Assembly (NCBI GenBank): GCA_902611465.1
Contig: CACLZS010000011.1
Location: forward strand, 1-42,713
Length of the DNA: 42,713 nucleotides
DNA from: an uncultured Pelagibacteraceae bacterium
GTDB taxonomy: Bacteria > Pseudomonadota > Alphaproteobacteria > Pelagibacterales > Pelagibacteraceae
Direction: 5' to 3'
The translations under genes and the position numbers were made by a program. Of the stretch, positions 1-5,627 are shown in pieces. The notes beneath the pieces are model-generated. The model searched no databases. It saw only the letters and a list, made by a program, of their open reading frames with translations, and was not told the origin of the DNA. Numbering within the stretch: position 1 is the stretch's first letter; every line of letters starts with the position of its first letter.

Positions 1-542
1 TTTTATCTGCACAGTGTACAGACGTAAATGTTAACAATGTTACTAAAAATATATATCCAAAATATAATAAGCCTGAACATTTTGTAAAATTAGGAAGAAA
101 AAAAATTGAAAAACTAATAAGAAGTATTGGTATTTTTAGAATTAAAGCAAAAAGTATTTATAACTTGTCAAAAACTTTAGTAGAAAAATACAATGGAAAA
201 GTCCCAAAAACATTCGAACAGCTAGAGGAATTACCAGGAGTTGGACACAAAACTGCTAGTGTGGTAATGTCCCAAGGATTTGGACATGCTGCTTTTCCGG
301 TGGACACTCACATACATAGACTGGCACAAAGATGGGGTTTAACCAATGGTAAGAATGTAGTTCAAACAGAAAAAGATCTTAAAAGACTTTTTCCTGAAAA
401 ATTTTGGAATAAGTTGCATCTTCAAATTATTTATTATGGAAGAGAATACTGTAAAGCAAGAGAATGTTATGGTTTATCTTGTAAAATCTGTACTACTTGT
501 TATCCTAAGAGAAAAAAACCACTTATAACCAAGAAAGCATAA
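1..542 (+). CDS. nth: Endonuclease III (DNA glycosylase/AP lyase), 5' end outside window
   Basis: Base-excision repair enzyme that removes oxidised pyrimidines and cuts the abasic site. The reading frame is open from base 3 and begins with LSAQCTD, the conserved early helix of the family, so only about 30 N-terminal residues are missing and the ATG at 165 is internal. The helix-hairpin-helix LPGVGHKTA supplies the catalytic lysine (codon 249-251) and VDTHIHR the catalytic aspartate (codon 303-305). The C-terminal iron-sulfur loop is present, but its cysteines (codons at 450, 465, 480, 489, 498) are spaced C-x4-C-x4-C-x2-C-x2-C and not in the usual C-x6-C-x2-C-x5-C pattern. The next gene starts 3 bases after the stop, so the two are probably cotranscribed. 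Confidence 0.93.
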   Translation, partial: LSAQCTDVNVNNVTKNIYPKYNKPEHFVKLGRKKIEKLIRSIGIFRIKAKSIYNLSKTLVEKYNGKVPKTFEQLEELPGVGHKTASVVMSQGFGHAAFPVDTHIHRLAQRWGLTNGKNVVQTEKDLKRLFPEKFWNKLHLQIIYYGREYCKARECYGLSCKICTTCYPKRKKPLITKKA

Positions 543-545
543 ATA

Positions 546-1475
546 ATGAAAATATTAGGAATTGGAAACGCAATTGTAGATGTAATTTGTAAGGTAGAAG
601 ACGACTTTATAACTAAAAATAATTTAACTAAAAGTACTATGAAGTTAATTTTTGATGATAAAGAATTTAAAGACTTATTATCTAATCTTAAAATTGAAAA
701 AACGGTTTCTGGGGGATCAGTTGCTAACTCAATAGTTGGATTATCGCAACTTGGTAATGAAGTAGGTTTTATAGGTAAAGTAAATGATGATGATCTTGGC
801 AGTAAATACGAAGATGGTTTGAAGCAAGAGAACGTTAAATATATTTACTCAAAAAAAAAAGAAGAGTTGCCTACTGGCACATGTCTAATATTAGTTACAC
901 CTGACTCTGAAAGGACTATGTGTACCTTTTTAGGAACTGCAGGTAAAATTAATGAAAACGACGTTAGTTCGGATGCAATAAAACAAAGTGAAACAATACT
1001 TCTAGAAGGTTATCTTTGGGACGAAGGAGAACCCAAAAAAGCTTTTGAAAAAGCAATTCAAAGCGCAAACAAAGTTGCAATGTCATTATCGGATCAATTT
1101 TGTGTAGATCGACACAAACCTCACTTTTTAGAATTAGTTAAAAATAAACTGGACATCACATTTGCAAACGAACAAGAGATAATGTCGTTGATAGATGCAA
1201 AATCTTTTGATGAAGTAATAAGTTTTGCAAAATCGCTTGGTAAGATTATTGTCTTAACCAGAGGCGAAAAAGGTGCAGTTGCAATTAATGGAGATGAAGT
1301 TGTAGAATGTGGAATAAAAGAAGGTCTTAAAATTGTTGATTTGACTGGTGCTGGAGATCTTTTTGCAGCTGGCTTTTTACATGGGCATGTAAATAACATG
1401 TCCTTGAAAGAAAGTTTAGACAAAGGGACTGAAATGTCTTCTAAAGTTATACAACAGATAGGCGCAAGGCTTTAA
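546..1475 (+). CDS. Adenosine kinase, PfkB family
   Basis: A 309-residue ribokinase-fold sugar kinase, most like the alphaproteobacterial adenosine kinases that turn adenosine into AMP for purine salvage. It opens with LGIGNAIVDV, has the substrate-side glycine motif GGSVANSIVGLSQLG near residue 57, and ends with the PfkB signature DLTGAGDLFAAGF near residue 264, whose Asp is the catalytic base and whose GAGD forms the anion hole. The stretch LSDQFCVDRHKP and the following FANEQEI are typical of the adenosine-kinase branch. Length is normal. Starts 3 bases after nth. Its 3' end is convergent with the arfA-like gene, with 3 bases between the two stop codons. The exact nucleoside or sugar substrate is inferred from resemblance. 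Confidence 0.85.
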   Translation: MKILGIGNAIVDVICKVEDDFITKNNLTKSTMKLIFDDKEFKDLLSNLKIEKTVSGGSVANSIVGLSQLGNEVGFIGKVNDDDLGSKYEDGLKQENVKYIYSKKKEELPTGTCLILVTPDSERTMCTFLGTAGKINENDVSSDAIKQSETILLEGYLWDEGEPKKAFEKAIQSANKVAMSLSDQFCVDRHKPHFLELVKNKLDITFANEQEIMSLIDAKSFDEVISFAKSLGKIIVLTRGEKGAVAINGDEVVECGIKEGLKIVDLTGAGDLFAAGFLHGHVNNMSLKESLDKGTEMSSKVIQQIGARL

Positions 1476-1478
1476 AAA

Positions 1479-1586
1479 TTATTTTTTTTTTCTTTTAAAA
1501 CTACCTTTCCCTTTTTTAGGTTTAACAACCCGACTTTTATATTTTGGTGATAATAAGTCTTTTGCAATTAGATTTTTTTTTTTCAT
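1479..1586 (-). CDS. arfA: ArfA-like alternative ribosome-rescue factor, 35 aa
   Basis: A 35-codon gene starting at ATG 1586-1584 and ending at TAA 1481-1479. The peptide begins MKKKNLIAKDLLSP, continues KYKSRVVKPKKGKGS and ends FKRKKK. This matches the conserved core of ArfA, where E. coli has LLHDPLFRQRV followed by KKGKGSYMRK. ArfA recruits RF2 to ribosomes stalled on mRNAs lacking a stop codon; the basic KKGKGS tail occupies the empty mRNA channel. The family is usually 50-70 residues; this copy has almost no N-terminal extension and nothing after the basic core. The upstream regulator's TAA and this ATG share one base (TAATG), so translation is probably coupled. Found by reading the gap between neighbours. 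The similarity is from memory, not from a search. Confidence 0.78.
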   Translation of the reverse strand: MKKKNLIAKDLLSPKYKSRVVKPKKGKGSFKRKKK

Positions 1587-2140
1587 TAAATTATATAACC
1601 AGACTTTGAACTTTTAATAAAAGATTTATCGTTAAATAGATTATTAATTTTTTTTCTTAGTCTATATATATGTGTTTCAACTGTGTGGGTTTCTAATTTT
1701 GAATTATGCCCCCACACCTCAGTCTGTAGTTTACTTATATTTACAGGCTTTTTGGAATTATTTAAAAATATTAAAATATTTGCCTCTCTTTCAGTTAAAT
1801 TTAAACTGGTTCCATTTTTATGCATGCTCCTTGTATTTAAATTTAATTTATAATTTCCCAAATTTATTTCAGATTGTTGACTATATTTATTCTTTAAAAA
1901 TTTAACATTAATACTTTCAATTAATTTGTTAATGTCAATTGGAAATTTATTAACAATAATTTGTTCCTCCACGTCTTTTTTCTTTTTATTCGATATTACA
2001 AGATAATTTTCTAATGAATTAGAATTAAGTTCTTTTAATTTATTTATTTTAATTAAATTAAAGTTTAAATAATTTTCAATTTCAGTAAGAATTTCGTATA
2101 AAACTTTAAAATCATAAATTACTAAAGTTTGATTATTCAT
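1586..2140 (-). CDS. Winged-helix (OmpR/PhoB C-terminal type) protein with receiver-like N-terminus lacking a clear phosphoacceptor
   Basis: A 184-residue putative transcription regulator. Residues about 95-184 form a Trans_reg_C winged helix: LTEREANILIFL (first helices), then HTVETHIYRLRKKI (recognition helix) and the wing strand SGYII at the extreme C-terminus. The N-terminal 85 residues have the size of a receiver domain, but I see neither the acidic pocket nor a convincing phosphoacceptor Asp, so control by phosphorylation looks unlikely. The frame is open to an ATG at 2161, but that start would overlap the divergent YkuD gene by 7 bases; the ATG at 2140 leaves a 14-base gap and is preferred. 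The stop overlaps the arfA-like start by one base. Target genes cannot be read from the sequence. Confidence 0.72.
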   Translation of the reverse strand: MNNQTLVIYDFKVLYEILTEIENYLNFNLIKINKLKELNSNSLENYLVISNKKKKDVEEQIIVNKFPIDINKLIESINVKFLKNKYSQQSEINLGNYKLNLNTRSMHKNGTSLNLTEREANILIFLNNSKKPVNISKLQTEVWGHNSKLETHTVETHIYRLRKKINNLFNDKSFIKSSKSGYII

Positions 2141-2141
2141 A

Positions 2142-2147
2142 TATAAT
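2142..2147 (+). promoter_or_regulatory. Candidate -10 element for a leaderless YkuD transcript
   Basis: An exact TATAAT ends 7 bases before the ATG at 2155, placing the expected transcription start at or next to the A of the start codon. There is no purine-rich ribosome-binding site in the 14-base gap. No good -35 hexamer is visible, and TATAAT is not rare in DNA this AT-rich. Confidence 0.35.
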
Positions 2148-2154
2148 AAAGAAT

Positions 2155-2652
2155 ATGACAATTATTTTAAAAAATAAAGAGACACTTCTTTTTGATGAAT
2201 TTATTTTTAAATGTTCGATTGGTAAAAAGGGATTGATTAAAAACAAGATTGAGGGGGATAAAAAAACACCAAAAGGTGTATTTTCACTGGGAAATTTATA
2301 TTATAGAAAAGATCGACATGTTAAGCCATCTACTAAGTTAAAATGTATTGCAATCAAAAAAGATATGGGGTGGTGTGATGATGTTAAAAGTAAAAAGAAT
2401 TATAATAAAATAATTAGAATTAAAAAAAAGAAAGTTCATTATGAAAAATTATTTAGAAAAGATTACAAATATGATTTTTTAATCCCAATTAACTACAACA
2501 CAAAAAAAACTATAATTGGAAAAGGTAGTGCAATTTTTATCCATTTGACAAAAAAATTTAAGCCAACATTAGGTTGTGTGGCACTTAAAAAAAAAGATTT
2601 TTTAATATTATTAAAACTTATAAATAAAAACACAAAAATTAAGTTAAACTAA
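2155..2652 (+). CDS. L,D-transpeptidase catalytic-domain (YkuD/ErfK) protein
   Basis: A 165-residue single-domain protein of the YkuD fold. The signature is IFIHLTKKFKPTLGCVALKK near residue 126, giving the catalytic histidine and, 11 residues later, the nucleophilic cysteine in LGCVAL. Upstream, GDKKTPKGVFSLGNLYYRKDR matches the substrate-groove segment typical of alphaproteobacterial short YkuD proteins. Such enzymes form 3-3 peptidoglycan crosslinks or attach proteins to meso-diaminopimelate. No signal peptide is visible in residues 1-25, which is odd for an enzyme of the cell wall and is seen in this short subfamily. Its stop overlaps the convergent yggS stop in the tetramer CTAA at 2649-2652. 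Confidence 0.8.
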   Translation: MTIILKNKETLLFDEFIFKCSIGKKGLIKNKIEGDKKTPKGVFSLGNLYYRKDRHVKPSTKLKCIAIKKDMGWCDDVKSKKNYNKIIRIKKKKVHYEKLFRKDYKYDFLIPINYNTKKTIIGKGSAIFIHLTKKFKPTLGCVALKKKDFLILLKLINKNTKIKLN

Positions 2653-3311
2653 TTTCGTTGGCCAAATATATTAGACCCAATTCTTAAATATGTTGCTTGA
2701 AAATCTACGGCGTTTAAATAATCTGATGACATCCCCATACTTAAATCTGTTAATTTTATTTTTTTGTTTATTTCGTTCATTTCGGAAAAGTACTTGGTAG
2801 AGTCTTCATTAAGAGGTGGGATACACATTGTGCCTACTATATCAAGACCTAAACTTTTAGAAAAATTGTAAAAATCTGTGAGATCATTCTTTGATATTCC
2901 TGATTTTTGACTTTCTTCTCCAAGGTTTATTTGAATAAATATTTTAGGTTTTACACTTTGTTTATTTTGCTCATCTGCAATTTTTTTTGCCAATTTTTCA
3001 CTATCCAAAGAATGAATATAATCAAAAATTTTAACCGCAAATTTAACTTTGTTTGTTTGTAGCCTACCAATTAAATGTAATTTTAATTTATTATTTTTAT
3101 TTTTGATCTCTGTCCATTTTTCTACTGCTTCCTGAACTTTATTTTCACCAAAATCTATGTGACCATAATTTATTAACGGTAATATATGTTCTATTTTAAA
3201 AGTTTTTGAAACTGCAATGATTTTAGGTATTCTATTTTTTTCTTTCAATTCTAATAATTTAGATTTGATTGAAGCTTGAATAGACAATAAATTTTGAATA
3301 GTAAAATGCAT
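2649..3311 (-). CDS. yggS: YggS-type pyridoxal-phosphate homeostasis protein
   Basis: A 220-residue TIM-barrel PLP-binding protein (PROSC/YggS family) that keeps free pyridoxal phosphate and linked amino-acid pools in balance and has no known catalytic reaction. The PLP lysine lies in IIAVSKTFK near residue 35. FGENKVQEAVEKW, HLIGRLQTNK, QINLGEE, GTMCIPP, LSMGMSSDY and LRIGSNIFG follow in the family order. The frame is open to an ATG at 3374 that would add 21 hydrophobic residues (FYKVIFFVIFFMH); the family starts near MHFTIQNLLSIQ, so the ATG at 3311 is chosen. That ATG lies in the palindrome ATGCAT that also carries the start of the divergent thiE-like gene. Confidence 0.86.
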   Translation of the reverse strand: MHFTIQNLLSIQASIKSKLLELKEKNRIPKIIAVSKTFKIEHILPLINYGHIDFGENKVQEAVEKWTEIKNKNNKLKLHLIGRLQTNKVKFAVKIFDYIHSLDSEKLAKKIADEQNKQSVKPKIFIQINLGEESQKSGISKNDLTDFYNFSKSLGLDIVGTMCIPPLNEDSTKYFSEMNEINKKIKLTDLSMGMSSDYLNAVDFQATYLRIGSNIFGQRN

Positions 3312-3869
3312 AAAAAAGATTACAAAAAATATTACTTTATAGAAAAATTTAATAAAAGTAATATTGATAAACAAGACAAAAATACTTTAATTATATACAG
3401 AAATTACAAGAAGAAATATGATCAAAATGAAATTTTGAATCTTAGAAACTTTTGTAAAAAAAAGGGACTTAAATTTCTGCTATCAAATAATATCAAACTA
3501 TCAATCAAATTAAATTTAGATGGTGCTTATATACCTTCATTTAATAAAGAATATTCTCATCTTAGTTATGTAATGAAAAGAGACTTCATACTTATAGGAT
3601 CAGCTCATAATTTAAAGGAAATTAGAGTTAAGGAAAAACAGAAAGTTAAAAATATTTTTATTTCATCAATATTTAAAAAAAACAAAAACTTCCTAGGTTT
3701 AAATAAATTTAAAATAATTTCTAATCTATCAAGACTTCAAATTATAGCTTTAGGAGGAATTTCAAAAAACAATAAAAAGCTTATTAAACTTACAAAATCA
3801 ATTGGATTTGCAGGGATCTCTTATTTTGAAAATAAAAAAAAGGCCCCTATAAAGGGGCCTTTTAATTAA
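3306..3869 (+). CDS. Thiamine-phosphate synthase-like protein (ThiE-like TIM barrel)
   Basis: A 187-residue protein resembling ThiE/TenI, which joins hydroxymethylpyrimidine diphosphate to the thiazole phosphate to make thiamine phosphate. It has YYFIEKF at the start, LDGAYIPSF in mid-barrel (ThiE: DGVHL), LIGSAHNLKEI (ThiE: GxSxH), LGLNKFKIISNL, and the phosphate loop IALGGISKNNKKL followed by GFAGISYF. It is shorter and more lysine-rich than typical ThiE, so activity is uncertain; TenI or a degenerate paralogue are alternatives. An upstream TTG at 3294 is possible, but the ATG at 3306 gives the usual N-terminus. The last codons (APIKGPF) are the two arms of a GC-rich terminator hairpin. The start shares ATGCAT with divergent yggS. 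Confidence 0.68.
   Translation: MHKKDYKKYYFIEKFNKSNIDKQDKNTLIIYRNYKKKYDQNEILNLRNFCKKKGLKFLLSNNIKLSIKLNLDGAYIPSFNKEYSHLSYVMKRDFILIGSAHNLKEIRVKEKQKVKNIFISSIFKKNKNFLGLNKFKIISNLSRLQIIALGGISKNNKKLIKLTKSIGFAGISYFENKKKAPIKGPFN
3838..3863. terminator. Strong bidirectional-type hairpin terminator, mainly for the porin gene
   Basis: The stem AGGCCCCT (3841-3848) pairs perfectly with AGGGGCCT (3853-3860) around the loop ATAA, and flanking A/T pairs (3838-3840 with 3861-3863) lengthen it. Read leftward, the hairpin is followed by eight or more U residues, a textbook intrinsic terminator about 25 bases after the porin stop. Read rightward, the U-tract is short (TTTTAATT), so it is weaker for the thiE-like gene, inside whose last codons it sits. 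It is the only strong GC hairpin I see in the window. Confidence 0.85.
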
Positions 3870-3885
3870 GTATTTAAACTTTTAA

Positions 3886-4824
3886 TTAAAACGCAAATTT
3901 AAAGTTTAGTTCGTAAGCAGCGTTATCTGCAGTAGATGTACCAGCTACGTTATCCATTGTCCCGTACGTACCTGAGATAGTCATTCCACCTGAAGTATGT
4001 GAGAAACTAACAGCTTGAGCTTCTTGGTCATCTTTTGAAGATGCTTCGTAATCAATTACTGAAGTATTTACTGACATTGATAGATCATCAGTTAATGCAT
4101 AAGATACACCAACAGCTGTGAAATCTTCATCAGAACTACCAGTACCGAAATCAGTTTCGTTTACTTGGTAACCAACTGTCAATGGACCTGCTGCATAGAC
4201 TACTGCCATCATTGATACGTCTGCAGAATTCGAAGCATCATTATTTTCACCCAAAGCTGCATAAACAGTTAGACCATCTATTTGTGATGGTGTAAATTTC
4301 ACACCATAGTCAACTGAACCTTCTACAGCACCAGTAGTGTGTGAAGGAACGTATGAAGCTTTAAGTGCTACTCCATCCATTACTGTGTAGTCATATGTGA
4401 ATATGTTATGAGTTATTGCTGAACCATTAGCTGGAGTATCTGGAGTTCCTGCATAACTTACTCCCCATGATTCCTCGTTAGCTGATGGAGTTAAGTCATC
4501 CCAAACACCCATTACTGAAGTACTACTTCCTCCAACGAATGTTAGTTTACCCATATCTCCTGTGTCTACTGATAATGCCAAAAAGCCAATTGCAGAATTA
4601 TCAAGCTCTACGTCGTGAGTGACTGTGAAACCATTATCCATTTCTCCGCTTGCAGCGAAACTGATTGAATCAGACATTGACCAACCATTACCTTTGTCAC
4701 CGTTATCGGCACCAGCTAATGTAAGTTGAGTGGTAGCTGAAATTGAGAAGTCCGCAGCTTGAGCTGAAGATGCTACTAATGCAGTACCTAATGCTGTCAA
4801 TCCTACTTTTTTTAGATTGTTCAT
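3886..4824 (-). CDS. Major outer-membrane porin
   Basis: A 312-residue beta-barrel porin that lets small solutes cross the outer membrane. A classical signal peptide (MNNLKKVGLTALGTALVASS) ends in AQA before ADFSISATT. The mature chain is made of alternating short amphipathic strands with many Gly, Ser, Thr, Asp and Asn, and it ends in the C-terminal aromatic signature YELNFKFAF recognised by the BAM machinery. Composition and codon choice are visibly richer in G and C than in neighbours, as expected for a very highly expressed gene. A good ribosome-binding site (GAAAGG, 4832-4837) lies before the ATG, a rarity in this window, and a strong terminator follows. Transported solute unknown. Confidence 0.88.
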   Translation of the reverse strand: MNNLKKVGLTALGTALVASSAQAADFSISATTQLTLAGADNGDKGNGWSMSDSISFAASGEMDNGFTVTHDVELDNSAIGFLALSVDTGDMGKLTFVGGSSTSVMGVWDDLTPSANEESWGVSYAGTPDTPANGSAITHNIFTYDYTVMDGVALKASYVPSHTTGAVEGSVDYGVKFTPSQIDGLTVYAALGENNDASNSADVSMMAVVYAAGPLTVGYQVNETDFGTGSSDEDFTAVGVSYALTDDLSMSVNTSVIDYEASSKDDQEAQAVSFSHTSGGMTISGTYGTMDNVAGTSTADNAAYELNFKFAF

Positions 4825-4843
4825 ATTATTACCTTTCGTTAAT

Positions 4844-4874
4844 TGTTTAATATTAAACAGGCAATATTTATCAA
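4844..4874 (-). promoter_or_regulatory. Candidate porin promoter with a 16-bp perfect palindrome over the -10 region
   Basis: On the minus strand TTGATA (4874-4869) and TATTAA (4852-4847) are 16 bases apart, a plausible -35/-10 pair. Initiation near 4840 would give a short leader containing the ribosome-binding site GAAAGG. The -10 lies inside a perfect palindrome, TGTTTAATATTAAACA (4844-4859), which looks like an operator for a dimeric regulator. The -10 match is only moderate, so this is a proposal. Confidence 0.4.
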
Positions 4875-5044
4875 TAAATTCAGATTATTTTCTTTAATTA
4901 TGAATATTATTTGAAGATTTTAAAGAAGTGTTGCATATTTACATCACCTATAATTGTTGTTTTATATGTATTATTTGAGAAATATTGAAAATATCCTTTT
5001 AATTTTTGCATTTTTTAAAATAAAACAATTTATTAGATAAATTT

Positions 5045-5608
5045 ATGGCATTTTTAAAAAAATTAAAACTTTTTTTCATTATTGGATTTGCTCTAGTTTC
5101 ATTGATATCTTGTGAGAGTTTGCCAGGAGGAGATGCTCGAAAAAATCCGCCTGATCCGGATTTAAGGGTAAAGAAAAATCTTGAAGAAGGAAGAGGCTTC
5201 AGACTGGATAATGCTTTCAATAATAATAAAGGCGGAGACTTTTTGTTTGCAAGTTCAAATGAACTATGGAGAGCATCTTTGGATATAATAGATTTTATGC
5301 CCCTCTCATCTGTAAATTATAGTGGAGGTATTATTGTAACAGATTGGTATTCAGATGGAAAAAATCTTAATGAGTCAGTAAAAATCTCAATACGATTCTT
5401 ATCAAATGAAGTCAGGGCAGATGCACTCGACATTAAGATTTTTTACAAAAAATGTAATCAAATGTCATCTTGTGAAGTTACACAAAAAAAAGGTCCTCTT
5501 TTAGTTGAACTAAAAAGGGAAATTTTAAGTAAAGCTACAATTTACAAAAAAGAGAAAAAAGACAAGAATTTTAAAGAGTACAAAGGTTCAAAGAAACTGT
5601 CTAATTAA
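5045..5608 (+). CDS. DUF3576 family outer-membrane-type lipoprotein
   Basis: A 187-residue lipoprotein: a charged N-terminus (FLKKLKLF), a hydrophobic stretch (FIIGFALVSLI) and a lipobox ending LISC, with the lipidated cysteine near residue 23. The mature part has the DUF3576 core: SSNELWRASLDIIDFMPLS, then YSGGIIVTDWYS and a beta-rich segment with VRADALDIKIF. A lysine-rich tail follows. In alphaproteobacteria this family commonly lies just upstream of leuS, lptE and holA, as here, with a 19-base gap to leuS. Its role is not established; proximity to lptE hints at envelope assembly, which is only an inference. The GG-rich segment SLPGGDARKNPPDPD after the cysteine is probably a linker. Confidence 0.78.
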   Translation: MAFLKKLKLFFIIGFALVSLISCESLPGGDARKNPPDPDLRVKKNLEEGRGFRLDNAFNNNKGGDFLFASSNELWRASLDIIDFMPLSSVNYSGGIIVTDWYSDGKNLNESVKISIRFLSNEVRADALDIKIFYKKCNQMSSCEVTQKKGPLLVELKREILSKATIYKKEKKDKNFKEYKGSKKLSN

Positions 5609-5627
5609 CCCAATAAATAAAATTTAA

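Noticed and set aside
1121..1423. 100-codon minus-strand open frame inside the adenosine kinase gene
   Set aside because: It is a shadow of a strongly conserved kinase on the other strand and shows no family resemblance.
3312..3374. Longer YggS with a hydrophobic N-terminal segment (ATG at 3374)
   Set aside because: The family is cytosolic and starts close to the ATG at 3311; the longer form would also run deep into the divergent thiE-like gene.
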